Origin: DATGEP01 sp035310125
GTDB lineage: Bacteria > Chloroflexota > Ktedonobacteria > Ktedonobacterales > JADMIN01
Direction: 5' to 3'
NCBI GenBank assembly: GCA_035310125.1
Contig: DATGEP010000048.1
Location: 1-16,017 of the forward strand
Length of the DNA: 16,017 nt
Position 1 is the stretch's first letter. Every line of letters begins with the position of its first letter. The position numbers and the translations under genes were made by a program. Below are positions 1 to 7,530 of the stretch, in pieces. Below the pieces are notes generated by a model. It was not told the DNA's origin, did not search any database, and saw nothing but the letters and a program-made list of their open reading frames with translations.

Positions 1-96
1 CGCCGCTAAGCCTCCATGCCCGAGGTGGGCCATTTCGATCGGAATCGGTGGGCCATTTGAATCGGAATCAGCGGGCCATTACCGTCGGAATTCGCA
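1..96 (+). mobile_element. IS21-family insertion sequence, right-end fragment
   Basis: Positions 25-93 hold three adjacent imperfect copies of a 23-bp unit with the core GGGCCATT and a GGAAT(C/T) half, in the arrangement of the multiple terminal transposase-binding repeats of IS21-family elements. The last repeat is followed by GCA, so the element would end with CA at position 96, the usual IS21 terminus. Immediately afterwards a methyltransferase reading frame begins mid-protein, as expected at an insertion boundary. Positions 1-9 read Arg-Arg-stop and could be the last codons of istB, but this is too short to confirm. The family assignment rests on repeat architecture recalled from IS21 elements; no transposase is inside the window. 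Confidence 0.6.
25..93 (+). repeat. Three 23-bp tandem repeats (IS21 terminal repeats)
   Basis: The units are 25-47, 48-70 and 71-93. Units 1 and 2 differ at only a few positions; unit 3 is more diverged (GCGGGCCATTACCGTCGGAAT). The 23-bp period and the outward direction toward position 96 fit the transposase-binding sites at an IS21-type end. Confidence 0.65.
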
Positions 97-744
97 CTTG
101 ACCTCCTCTCTGAGCGAGTTGGTTCGTCCGGAACAGTGGTCGGGATTGAGCGCAGCCCGGAGGCGGTGGAGCTGGCGCAAAGGTTCGTGCGCGAACGTGC
201 GCTTGACAACGTTGAGGTTGTCCTGGCCGACGCAAGATCGACAGGGCTGCCCGGGGACAGCTTCGACCTCGCGACCGCTCGCCTGGTCCTCGTCAACGTC
301 CCTGATCCGGAACAAATAATCGCCGAGGCGGTGGCGCTGGTCCGTTCGGGAGGCACGGTAGCCTTCCACGAGGCCGACTGGATCGCGCATTTATGCGATC
401 CTCCGATTCCCGAATGGAACCTTCTCGTCGAGGTGGTGGGTGCCTATTCTCGGCTCGCCGGGATTGACCTGTATATCGGTCGCAAGGTGCCACGCTTGCT
501 TCGCAAAGCGGGCCTCGTCGAGATCAGAGTCAATCCAATCGTGCATGCCTATCCGCCAGGACATGCGCGACGATCGATCCTTCTCGATTTCGTCGAGAAT
601 CTCAGCGAGCGGCTGCTCGGACAAAGTTTGATCACCACGGACGATCTGGACAGCGCAAAGCAGGCTGTGCGGCACCATCTGGACAGACCCGAAACGCTCG
701 TGTTGTCGCACCTTTACGTTCAGGCGTGGGGGCAAAAACCTTAG
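97..744 (+). pseudogene. SAM-dependent methyltransferase, 5'-truncated by the IS end
   Basis: This is the C-terminal three quarters of a class I (Rossmann-fold) S-adenosylmethionine methyltransferase. The frame is coding-like from base 97, directly after the IS terminus, and reads LDLLSERVGSSGTVVGIERS, which is the stretch just after motif I in this family. The acidic SAM-ribose residue region (VVGIERSPEAVELA), the post-II stretch DARSTGLPGDSFDLATARLV and the helix around PDPEQIIAEAVALVRSGG are all visible. The GxGxG SAM-binding loop (motif I) and everything before it are missing. A GTG at 136 could start a 202-aa product, but without motif I it should not bind SAM normally. The 5' part presumably lies beyond the insertion, outside the window. 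The C-terminal half resembles UbiE/small-molecule methyltransferases; the substrate is unknown. Confidence 0.8.
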
Positions 745-1305
745 CGCCCCGGGCCGTCGTGCCGCCTCGATTCTGTTAGCGCCTACGCCATGTTCCGAAT
801 GTTCCGGCCATACGCTCGGAGTTGGTCGGGGGCACGGGACAGTATTTGAACTCTCCCGATGAACTCACGGACAGCGTGCTTGCCCTCTTGAGGAGTTATC
901 GACCGAGCTGTAGGGCGCTGACCGGCACGTGTGAAGGGAGCGTCGAAGCACCAGTCGAGGCCTCCCGGACATCGCCGGCGGTCGGAGCCTTGCCGTCGGT
1001 CCCATGAGCCTCTGCAGCAAACGTCTTCATCGCAGTCTCAGCTACCGCGTCGTCTAACTCACTGATTCGGTCTTGACTATCGCGCTGGGCTTCTTCGCGG
1101 TTGATCCGATGTGCTGGTTTCACCGTCCAGAGTTGTTCTGGCGGTCTCGCCGAAGGCAGTCGCCCAGCCAGTGGGCATCTGTAGAGGCGGGCAAGCTCAG
1201 GATCACTGACGCACCGAGTGTGCTAACCCAATCCTGAGGTCGATTTCAAGCGATCCGGTCAGAAACTGCTTCGCATCGCAAGGGAGGTTCGCGTTATGTC
1301 AGGAG
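745..1305. other. Non-coding or decayed region with possible gene remnants
   Basis: No convincing gene lies here. On the plus strand, about 819-907 reads ELVGGTGQYLNSPDELTDSV and continues LALLRSY before a stop a little later. This resembles the last residues of an alpha/beta-hydrolase (GxGHxL...PEEL...FLR) but is only about 30 residues. On the minus strand, 896-1123 could encode a 75-aa hydrophilic protein from a GTG start with an acidic helical middle; its codon use is mixed and it has no clear Shine-Dalgarno, so I do not call it a gene. The segment looks like decayed DNA between the IS-damaged methyltransferase and the tRNA remnant. Confidence 0.4.
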
Positions 1306-1391
1306 TGGTGGGCCGCGGTGGACTCGAACCACCGACCTCGCCTCCGTTTGGCGAAAACAGCCCGGCACGCGTCCAGAGGCCATAGCCGCCC
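1306..1391 (-). pseudogene. tRNA 3'-half / degenerate tRNA (possible attachment-site scar)
   Basis: Read on the minus strand, 1306-1332 gives a perfect T-arm (stem GGTGG/CCACC, loop TTCGAGT), then GCGGCCC, discriminator A and an encoded CCA. That is an unmistakable tRNA 3' end. Upstream the structure degrades. The best 5' acceptor strand (GGGCGGC, 1391-1385) has a G:G mismatch. The putative D-loop lacks the usual A14 and A21. The only anticodon hairpin I can draw (CTGTT/AACGG, anticodon CGC) has C at position 37 and leaves a 10-nt variable region. It is more likely a 3' fragment left by an integrating element, or a tRNA pseudogene, than a working tRNA. The T-arm and acceptor end are certain; the rest is not. 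Confidence 0.6.
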
Positions 1392-1438
1392 ATCCGCCGC
1401 AGCTCTCGCGCTTGGAAGAACGTTAGCCTGTCTACGCC

Positions 1439-2563
1439 GTGCCAGAAATCGATCCAGTGCGTGTCGGAGTTGTCGGCTGCGGCACGATCAGCGCGGCCTA
1501 CCTGACGAACCTGAAGGCTTCGTCGCAGGTGGAGGTGGTCGCCCTCGCCGACGTAGTGGCGGAACGTGCGCGGGAGCGGGCGGCGGAGTATGGGGTCGCG
1601 CGCGCCGTCAGCCCCGAGGAGCTGATCTCCGATCCCGAGGTCGAGCTGGTCGTCAACCTCACCGTCCCGAACGCCCACGCCGCAATCAACCTGGCAGCCC
1701 TGAGATCAGGCAAGCACGTATACGCGGAAAAGCCACTCGCCACCACCAGAAAGGACGGGCAGGCGATTCTCGATGAAGCTGCGGCGCGCGGGCTGCAGGT
1801 CGGATGCGCGCCCGACACGTTTCTCGGCTCCGGGATTCAGACCTGCCTTTTGCTGATGGAGCGGGGCGAGCTCGGCGAGCCGCTGGCTGCGGCCGCCTTC
1901 ATGCTCAATCGCGGACCGGAGAACTGGCATCCGAATCCAGGCATCTTCTATGAGCCAGGCGGCGGTCCGATGCTCGACGTCGGTCCCTATTACCTCACGG
2001 CGCTCGTCTGCCTGCTCGGTCCGGCGCGCCGGGTGACGGGGATGAGCCGCATCCTCTATCCGGAGCGCAAGGCCCTGAGGGGTCCGCGGGCAGGCGAAGT
2101 GTTCAAGGTCAGCACTCCAACTTTCGCGGTGGGGCTGATCGAGTTCGAGAACGGAGCTCAGGCAACCCTGACGACGAGCTTTGGAATCTGGGGCCACGAC
2201 CTCCCCAATATGCAGATCTACTGCAGCAGAGGCATCCTTGGGGTGCCGGATCCGAACACGTTCGCCGGTCCGGTCCGAATCCGACCGAACGAGGAGGAGT
2301 CCTCCTGGCGTGAGGTCCCGCTCCTCTACAGCCACACCGCCTCCCCGGCACCGCGAAACTTTCGGGGCATCGGTGTCGACGAGATGGCGCACGCTCTGCG
2401 CCATGGAAATCCGCCGCGTGCGTCAGGCGAGCTTGCGTTTCACGTGCTGGACATCATGGAGTCGATCCAGGAGTCGCATTCGAGCGGCCGGCACATCGAC
2501 ATAAAGAGCCGGTGCAGGCGGCCAAGGTTGCTACCGCTCTCGGAGAGCGTGGCGGAAGCGTGA
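1439..2563 (+). CDS. Gfo/Idh/MocA-family NAD(P)-dependent oxidoreductase
   Basis: A 374-aa cytoplasmic dehydrogenase of the Gfo/Idh/MocA family, which oxidises or reduces sugars, inositols and related polyols with NAD(P). The N-terminal Rossmann domain has the dinucleotide loop VGVVGCGTIS (about residues 9-18). The family motif EKP lies at 97-99 (YAEKPLA), its lysine being a conserved catalytic/cofactor residue. The C-terminal alpha/beta domain carries FYEPGGGPMLDVGPYYL at about 170-186, the family's substrate-site signature GG.x.D.G with Tyr in place of the more common His. The length is typical. The start is GTG at 1439, just before the first beta strand; no strong Shine-Dalgarno is visible. 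The last 20 or so residues (SRCRRPRLLPLSESVAEA) look like a non-conserved tail read through into the next gene's ribosome-binding region. The stop overlaps the next start (GTGA), so the two are translationally coupled. The substrate cannot be told from sequence. Confidence 0.9.
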   Translation: MPEIDPVRVGVVGCGTISAAYLTNLKASSQVEVVALADVVAERARERAAEYGVARAVSPEELISDPEVELVVNLTVPNAHAAINLAALRSGKHVYAEKPLATTRKDGQAILDEAAARGLQVGCAPDTFLGSGIQTCLLLMERGELGEPLAAAAFMLNRGPENWHPNPGIFYEPGGGPMLDVGPYYLTALVCLLGPARRVTGMSRILYPERKALRGPRAGEVFKVSTPTFAVGLIEFENGAQATLTTSFGIWGHDLPNMQIYCSRGILGVPDPNTFAGPVRIRPNEEESSWREVPLLYSHTASPAPRNFRGIGVDEMAHALRHGNPPRASGELAFHVLDIMESIQESHSSGRHIDIKSRCRRPRLLPLSESVAEA

Positions 2564-3327
2564 TAGCGGTTCAGCTGTACACGGTCCGCGACCAGCTTCA
2601 AGAACCATCCCGCATCGCGGATGTCCTCATCCGGTTGCGCGAGATCGGCTACCGTGCGGTCGAGGTCGCGGGCCTGGCGCCGAACACGGTCGCCCATTTC
2701 GGCAAGATGCTGAAACAAGCAGGACTCATCGCGTGCGCTGCACATGTGAGCCTCAATCGCGTGAAGGGCGACCTGGAGAGAGTGGTGGCCGAGTGCCACG
2801 AATGGGGCTGCGAGTATGTGGTGATCCCCAGCTTGCCCGACGACTATCGCTCTCGAGAGGGATATAACCGCTTCGCGACCGAGGCGGTCGAGCTTGCGGA
2901 TCGCTTGCATTCCCATGGACTTCAGCTCGCCTATCACAACCACGCGTTCGAACTGGAGCGCTATGGGGAACAGACCGGCCTGGAGGCGGTTCTGGGGGGC
3001 GCTTCCGACGGTGCGATCCAGGCCGAGTTCGACACCTACTGGCTGCAGTACGGAGGAGTCGATCCCGCCGATTGGATACGACGGTTCAAGCACCGAGTTC
3101 CCCTCGTCCACCTCAAGGACATGGTCATCGATCGGGGCCACCCGGTCGACGCCGAGGTCGGTGAGGGCAATATGAACTGGCTGCACATCCTGGACGCGTG
3201 TCGCGAGGCCGGCACCAGATGGTTGGTGGTGGAGCAGGACGCGCCTCGACGAGACCCGATGGAAAGCGTCGCCATCAGCCATGCAAACCTGACCAAGCTG
3301 ATCGATGCAGTCGGATGGGAGAGCTGA
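2560..3327 (+). CDS. Sugar phosphate isomerase/epimerase (xylose isomerase-like TIM barrel)
   Basis: A 255-aa TIM-barrel enzyme of the AP-endonuclease-2/xylose-isomerase-like superfamily, metal-dependent aldose/ketose isomerases and epimerases including inosose dehydratase-type enzymes. It begins VIAVQLYTVRDQL, the standard first strand. Metal and active-site stretches are visible: YHNHAFELE (about 125-133), EFDTYW (156-161), VHLKDM (183-188), GEGNMNW (201-207) and VVEQD (223-227). I chose GTG at 2560: it overlaps the upstream TGA as GTGA and places the first strand at the N-terminus. A GTG at 2512 in the same frame would add 16 unconserved residues. Pairing with a Gfo/Idh/MocA gene is a common arrangement in sugar and inositol catabolism. 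A decayed aldo/keto reductase follows, suggesting a former three-gene operon. Confidence 0.9.
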   Translation: MIAVQLYTVRDQLQEPSRIADVLIRLREIGYRAVEVAGLAPNTVAHFGKMLKQAGLIACAAHVSLNRVKGDLERVVAECHEWGCEYVVIPSLPDDYRSREGYNRFATEAVELADRLHSHGLQLAYHNHAFELERYGEQTGLEAVLGGASDGAIQAEFDTYWLQYGGVDPADWIRRFKHRVPLVHLKDMVIDRGHPVDAEVGEGNMNWLHILDACREAGTRWLVVEQDAPRRDPMESVAISHANLTKLIDAVGWES

Positions 3328-3355
3328 ACATGCGCAGCCACTTGCTTAGTCCAAC

Positions 3356-3480
3356 CGTGTCGCGGCTCCGAAGTTCGTGCTCGGGACGATGACTTTCGGC
3401 CCGGAGGCGAGCGAGACTCCGCGGTGAGGTTGCGCGACCACTACGTTTAGACCTACGGAAATCTCATCGATACTGCGAGG
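3356..3480 (+). pseudogene. Aldo/keto reductase N-terminus, frameshifted and truncated
   Basis: Right after the isomerase gene, the plus strand reads RVAAPKFVLGTMTFGPEASE up to a TGA at 3425. The typical first strand of aldo/keto reductases is VLGTMTFG. Shifting frame at 3427 continues the same protein: RLRDHYV, an in-frame TAG at 3448, then TYGNLIDTA, which matches the next family segment (DHYV.xGGN.IDTA, with the Asp of the catalytic tetrad). Similarity stops at about 3477. So at least one frameshift, one nonsense codon and loss of the remaining roughly 270 residues separate this from a working gene. The downstream 3481-3660 shows no aldo/keto reductase continuation that I can recognise; a 28-codon frame from ATG 3539 is the only other open stretch. 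Confidence 0.7.
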
Positions 3481-3664
3481 CGAGCGAACCCGAGCCAATT
3501 CAGGTTTGACCGGCTTGAATGGGAAGGCTGTAGCTTCCATGTCGGATCCAATTGTTGGGGACGCAATTGCCGCGGCCGGCCGGCGCTTGCCTGTGGCGGA
3601 GGTCGACGGAACCACCCCCTGCTGACTGAGCGGAGCCTCTATTTAGCCACCGCCTGCGCGCAAC

Positions 3665-3693
3665 CCCCAGCTGCTCCCGGCGAGCAGCTGGGG
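3665..3693. terminator. 12-bp perfect hairpin between convergent genes
   Basis: CCCCAGCTGCTC (3665-3676) pairs perfectly with GAGCAGCTGGGG (3682-3693) around a 5-nt loop. It lies 10 bp beyond the stop of the minus-strand SnoaL-like gene and after the plus-strand sugar operon, so it can serve both directions. Neither side has a U-tract, which is common for high-GC terminators but leaves the mechanism open. Confidence 0.7.
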
Positions 3694-3702
3694 TCCCTCA
3701 GG

Positions 3703-4281
3703 CTACGGAAAGTAATAGTGGTCTGGCGACAGCGGTGAGGATGGGCCGGCCGTCATGTCAGCGAACACCCATCTTCCCGCCTCGAAGCGCACCGTGCCGG
3801 CGAGGAAAGTGTCGCTGGCGATGGTTCTGGTCGACTGGTCGCTGTAGTTGGCCACGTCGTGGCATTCGAAATACAGGTAGGCCTGGGCTCCGTCCACCTT
3901 GATCGTGGTCTTGAACGAGGGAACCAGCGACAAGCGGTGATTCTTGAACGATGGTGAGCTGAGCCAAAACGTCCTCAACGCTGCGCTGCCGACAAAGGGC
4001 GATTTAGGGTTGCCCTGCACGTGCAGAACCCCGTCGGGCGCCCACAGCGAGATCATAAGATCAATGTCCTGGTTGGTCTTGGCGCGATGGAACGCGGCCT
4101 GGAGCTGGTAGATCTCGCCGATGGACGCCTTCTCCGTATCGGTGGCCGTTCCGCTGGTGCGCGCGTAGACGCCGGCAGCGCTCGTCCCCGCGAGGAATGA
4201 ACCGACCAGGAGCAGCGCCCCAACGATTAATAGGAGCGGCAATCTGATGAAGCCTCCCCCCTTTGTCAGATACGTCTTCAA
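3703..4281 (-). CDS. Membrane-anchored SnoaL-like (NTF2-fold) protein
   Basis: A protein of about 190 residues with one hydrophobic segment near the N-terminus (LPLLLIVGALLLVGSFLAGT, after a lysine-rich start), acting as a signal anchor or uncleaved signal. This is followed by a single SnoaL-like/NTF2-fold domain. The domain opens with EIYQLQAAFHRAKTNQDIDL and MISLWAPDGVLHV, the usual first helix and strand, and ends with RFEAGRWVFADM. Such domains range from polyketide cyclases and ketosteroid isomerase-like enzymes to non-catalytic scaffolds; no catalytic set can be assigned here. The frame permits a TTG at 4287, but that touches the Shine-Dalgarno; the TTG at 4281 is 6 nt from AGGAGG and is the better start. 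It lies downstream of the LuxR-type regulator gene on the same strand, separated by hairpins, so it may have its own promoter. Confidence 0.8.
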   Translation of the reverse strand: MKTYLTKGGGFIRLPLLLIVGALLLVGSFLAGTSAAGVYARTSGTATDTEKASIGEIYQLQAAFHRAKTNQDIDLMISLWAPDGVLHVQGNPKSPFVGSAALRTFWLSSPSFKNHRLSLVPSFKTTIKVDGAQAYLYFECHDVANYSDQSTRTIASDTFLAGTVRFEAGRWVFADMTAGPSSPLSPDHYYFP

Positions 4282-4287
4282 CTCCAA

Positions 4288-4293
4288 CCTCCT
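4288..4293 (-). promoter_or_regulatory. Shine-Dalgarno AGGAGG deciding a TTG start
   Basis: On the minus strand AGGAGG occupies 4293-4288. The in-frame TTG at 4287 has zero spacing, while the TTG at 4281 has a 6-nt spacing, so translation of the SnoaL-like protein most likely begins at 4281. Confidence 0.6.
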
Positions 4294-4443
4294 CTGCGTA
4301 ATCCATCCCGCTATCTCATGAGCGGGCTGTCGCCATCAGAGTGAGTCGTCGGCCGCGGCCGAACATCCGTAATCGCTACTGATGTTTTCGGCGCCGAGGA
4401 TCACGAAGATGCGGAAGATGCAGGTCCGTCTCGAGGTTGAGCA

Positions 4444-4508
4444 GACCCGACCCTTGAAGGGTGCGGTTCGGGTCGGGGAGCAGGAGACCGCAACCCCATT
4501 CTTGGGGT
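4444..4508 (-). terminator. Two hairpins after the LuxR-type regulator gene
   Basis: Hairpin 1: ACCCCA (4493-4498) and TGGGGT (4503-4508) with a 4-nt loop, 8 nt past the regulator's stop codon. Hairpin 2: GACCCGA (4444-4450) and TCGGGTC (4468-4474), with an inner CCCT/AGGG stem (4451-4461). Together they probably end or attenuate transcription between the regulator and the SnoaL-like gene. No U-tract is present. Confidence 0.45.
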
Positions 4509-4516
4509 GGTTGGAG

Positions 4517-7351
4517 CTACTGAGAATTCTCGCCGACGCGCTGGCGCACCAACCGCGCGAGCTCAATGCGGCTGGCGACCCCAAGCTTGCCAAAGAGGTG
4601 GGTGACGTGGGTTTCGACCGTCCGTCTTGAGACAAAAAGACGGGCGCCGATCTCTTTGTAGAGGAGGCCTTCCGATACAAGCTCGGCCACACGGCGTTCG
4701 GTAGGGGTCAGGCTTGTCCACCCGGCCCTCGGCCGGCCTCGAACGCCACGCTGCCCCAGGCGCACTCCCAACGCGCGCAAGCTCCTGATCGCCCGGGCAG
4801 CGTCGCGCCGAGCCCCAAAACGCTGGTAGAGATCCAGCGCCTCTCCAATCAGCACAGGGGACCGGATGGCTGTCCCCGCCACCTCGCACGCCATGGCCAG
4901 GTCGACCGCGCGAGGCGTGTCATGGAGAACCTCTACGGCCGCCAAGAGCTGGGCTCCGTCCCCTTCCACCATGCCTCGAGAGAGCATTGCCAGGCCCCTG
5001 ACCGACGCCACTTCGGCTCGCTCCGCCAGCGCCTCGATCTGTTGCGTCAGGCTGACCGCCGCACCCCTATCCTCAATCGCCAGATACAGCTGCACCAGGC
5101 GCGCGCCCCAATCGCGCAGCCAATAAATTGGCCTGGAAAGATCCATGACCGCAGCCCGATAAGAGCCGAGGATGGAGGCGATTCGACCATCGTCGCCCTC
5201 CGCCGCAGACACCTCGACGTACGCCAAAAGAACCTCGGCGTCCTGACTTGATCGGGCGTTCGTGCCCTCGAGGTCCGCCAAGTAGGACAACGCCCGGGCG
5301 AGTTTGTCCTGCCGCGCCAGCATAAGCGAGAGCAGCGCTATGGTGCTGTCGACCATCCATGTGGTCCCAGACTCCCGGGCGAGGAGAAGGGCGGTCTCGC
5401 CTTCGACCACGGCGCTGTCCCAATCACCCCTGAGCAGATGGCACCGCATCAACCGATGGTGTCTCATCGGCTGGACCGCGCCTCCCCGCTCTTCGCACCA
5501 CGCTGGTGCTGAGGTGAGGATCGACTCGGCCTCATCCAATCGGTCCGCGTCGGTCAGACTGCTAACCGGGGGCATCTCATAGTGCGTGATCTCGTCGTCT
5601 GAGCTGACGGCAGTCACGATCCTGCCGGCCTCCAAAGTGAGTTCCATTGCCCGAGACAGCCAGCCATCAGCGCGCGTCACATCAATCAGGGCCATCACGG
5701 CATAGAACCGGGTGAGGCGGTCCCCGATCCGCTTGCCGGCTTCCAACGCTGCCTGAGCCTCGACCTCCACGTTCCTACGGTCCCCGCTCCAGGCGCGGTC
5801 CATGATCGAGTGCGCGAGCAGGCGCGCCCGGATAGCCGGAGGCAGCTTGGGGCTGGCCGCTGCGGCCCCGAGCTCCACCGCCGCTTCGCGGAAGCGCGCT
5901 TGAAGATGGAGGACCTGCCCAAGGGCTGCGTGGGCCTCGGCTTCCGCGGACGGGTCGTCCGAACGCGCGGCGAGGCCCCGTAATGTCTCTTCGGCATCGC
6001 TCAGGCGCCCGGCGGCCGCCAGCGCCTGACCGAGCGTCAGGTGAATCGTCTGATCGAGCTCCGACAAGGGCCCGGCGATCGCGACTGCCTTCCGGAGGAG
6101 ATTGACCGCTGCCACAGGATCTCGAACCGCAGCCTCGCCGCCGGCACGCAGGAGCCATGCCGCCGCGCTCTGGTCACCAGCTGCTGCACCGGCCGCGAAA
6201 TGGAACGCGATCTGACTGGTCGGCGCAGAGGCCGCGGCGAGGGAAACCCCCGCTTCTCGGTGCAGGGCGCGCTTGAGCGACTCATCGAGATCGTCATAGA
6301 CCGCATCCCTCACAAGGTCGTGCTGAAATGCCAGACCTCCATCCACGCCAACCAACAGCCCGCCATCCAGCGCTGGACCGAGCAGGGCGAGGAGGTCACT
6401 CGCGCGGCGGCCTGTCAACAGGCTAAGATCGCCGACCGAGAAGGTCGAGCCCAAGACGGCGGCTGTGCGGATAAGGTCGATCGTTTCTGCTGGAAGCATG
6501 CTGAGATGGCGCAACACCAGCATCGAGAGCCCAGGAGGCGGGCCTGAGTGCGCCTCCCCAGACAGGTCCACCCCGCCAGCCGTTCGCTCCAGCATCTGTT
6601 CCCGATTCAGCGACTCGATCAGCGCGGTCACGAAGAGCGGGTTGCCCCCGCAGCGAAGGGCTTGCCCCATGACGCGAGGACCCGGACGGGCGCCGGCCAG
6701 ATGGGCCACCAGTTCACCGACCGACAAGTCGGGGAGCGGTCCGAGGAAAACGCGGGCGGCTCGCTCGGTCCCAGGTGCCCTCAACAGCGCTCTTAGCTCT
6801 TCGGACCGAGGTAGAGGCCTCAGGCCGCACAAGACGACTACGGGTAACGTGGCGCGTAGCCCAAGGATGCGGCCAAGTGTCACGATTGTCGAAGGGTCGC
6901 TCCACTGAAGGTCGTCGAGCACCAGCGCCAGCGGCGCCGCGCTCGCGAGCCGCTCGATCAATCCTGTCACCGCCTCCACTGCGATGTATCGGCGATCCTG
7001 GAGCCGGCCGAACTTGCCGGCGTCCAGCGCCTCCGTTGGCGCAACCATCAGCCTGCCGGCAGCCGCACGCTGGGAGTCAGTGGAGTTCAGGCTCAGCTCG
7101 AGCGCATCGGTCAAGAGCCCGAACGGGCGATCCTGCTCCAGCTCGCGTCCCGAGGCGGCCACGACGTTCAGTCCGGCTTGCTCAGCTGCGTCCCGCCACC
7201 ACCGCAGAAAATGGGTTTTGCCCGCCCCGGGCTCCCCTTCCAGGATGAGGATCCCGCCTTCAGACCTGACTGCTCGCTCCAGGAGGTGCAAGGCAACCCC
7301 CTGTTCCAAGCTGCGACCGAACATGATGGAAGGTGCTGTCGTGACATTCAT
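4517..7351 (-). CDS. Large LuxR-family ATP-binding transcriptional regulator (LAL/MalT type)
   Basis: A 944-aa regulator with the layout of LAL proteins. An N-terminal STAND/AAA ATPase carries Walker A GEPGAGKT at residues 39-46 and Walker B LALVLDDLQW at 141-150. A long helical, TPR-like middle follows (alanine- and leucine-rich, with repeated AEA.A.LGQ-type helices from about 430 to 800). The C-terminal LuxR/GerE helix-turn-helix lies at about 880-936 (LTPTERRVAELVSEGLLYKE, then VSRRTVETHV). Such proteins bind an effector or partner through the TPR region, use ATP for oligomerisation and activate transcription. The length is typical. ATG at 7351 has no Shine-Dalgarno of its own but overlaps, as ATGA, the stop of a small upstream ORF, suggesting coupled translation. 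Targets are unknown; the neighbouring SnoaL-like gene is the simplest candidate. Confidence 0.93.
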   Translation of the reverse strand: MNVTTAPSIMFGRSLEQGVALHLLERAVRSEGGILILEGEPGAGKTHFLRWWRDAAEQAGLNVVAASGRELEQDRPFGLLTDALELSLNSTDSQRAAAGRLMVAPTEALDAGKFGRLQDRRYIAVEAVTGLIERLASAAPLALVLDDLQWSDPSTIVTLGRILGLRATLPVVVLCGLRPLPRSEELRALLRAPGTERAARVFLGPLPDLSVGELVAHLAGARPGPRVMGQALRCGGNPLFVTALIESLNREQMLERTAGGVDLSGEAHSGPPPGLSMLVLRHLSMLPAETIDLIRTAAVLGSTFSVGDLSLLTGRRASDLLALLGPALDGGLLVGVDGGLAFQHDLVRDAVYDDLDESLKRALHREAGVSLAAASAPTSQIAFHFAAGAAAGDQSAAAWLLRAGGEAAVRDPVAAVNLLRKAVAIAGPLSELDQTIHLTLGQALAAAGRLSDAEETLRGLAARSDDPSAEAEAHAALGQVLHLQARFREAAVELGAAAASPKLPPAIRARLLAHSIMDRAWSGDRRNVEVEAQAALEAGKRIGDRLTRFYAVMALIDVTRADGWLSRAMELTLEAGRIVTAVSSDDEITHYEMPPVSSLTDADRLDEAESILTSAPAWCEERGGAVQPMRHHRLMRCHLLRGDWDSAVVEGETALLLARESGTTWMVDSTIALLSLMLARQDKLARALSYLADLEGTNARSSQDAEVLLAYVEVSAAEGDDGRIASILGSYRAAVMDLSRPIYWLRDWGARLVQLYLAIEDRGAAVSLTQQIEALAERAEVASVRGLAMLSRGMVEGDGAQLLAAVEVLHDTPRAVDLAMACEVAGTAIRSPVLIGEALDLYQRFGARRDAARAIRSLRALGVRLGQRGVRGRPRAGWTSLTPTERRVAELVSEGLLYKEIGARLFVSRRTVETHVTHLFGKLGVASRIELARLVRQRVGENSQ

Positions 7352-7530
7352 TCGTATCGTCTACCCGGTTGGCGTTGCGCCAGCCCGAGCCCCAGGGAAT
7401 AGGAGCGAATAAGCACTGCCAGAGAATCCAGAGATAAGACGGCGCTCGGCTCCTCCTTGACCCGGTTGCCCGGGGACGGCTGAGCACGCGGCAGGCTTCG
7501 CTTGACGCTGCGGACCGCGGACTTGCTCAC
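7348..7530 (-). CDS. Small ORF (60 aa) coupled to the LuxR-type regulator gene
   Basis: A GTG-started 60-aa frame ends in TGA at 7350-7348, overlapping the regulator's ATG (ATGA). The first 30 or so codons have strongly GC-rich third positions, like the real genes around it; the later half is less biased. AAAGGAGG sits immediately before the GTG, so spacing is poor (zero). The product is basic and hydrophilic at the N-terminus (SKSAVRSVKRSLPRAQPSP) with a mildly hydrophobic C-terminal helix (LDSLAVLIRSYSLGLGLA). I do not recognise a family. It could be a small regulator-coupled protein, a leader ORF needed for translation of the regulator, or a decayed fragment; the SKSAV segment is faintly like the DNA-binding part of IS256-type transposases, which I cannot confirm. 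Confidence 0.35.
   Translation of the reverse strand: MSKSAVRSVKRSLPRAQPSPGNRVKEEPSAVLSLDSLAVLIRSYSLGLGLAQRQPGRRYE

Noticed and set aside
1318..1776. Plus-strand 152-codon frame beginning MDSNHRP.
   Set aside because: It is a translation of the antisense of the tRNA 3' end running into another frame of the Gfo/Idh/MocA gene; this peptide start is a known artefact of tRNA antisense.
1706..3282. Long minus-strand frames (232 and 280 codons) opposite the oxidoreductase and isomerase.
   Set aside because: They are antisense shadows of two genes with clear family motifs; high-GC codon bias keeps such frames open.
3346..3615. Minus-strand 89-codon frame.
   Set aside because: It overlaps the aldo/keto reductase remnant on the opposite strand and has no recognisable motif or Shine-Dalgarno.
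6041..7412. Several plus-strand frames of 140-170 codons.
   Set aside because: All lie antisense to the LuxR-type regulator, which has intact Walker and HTH motifs.
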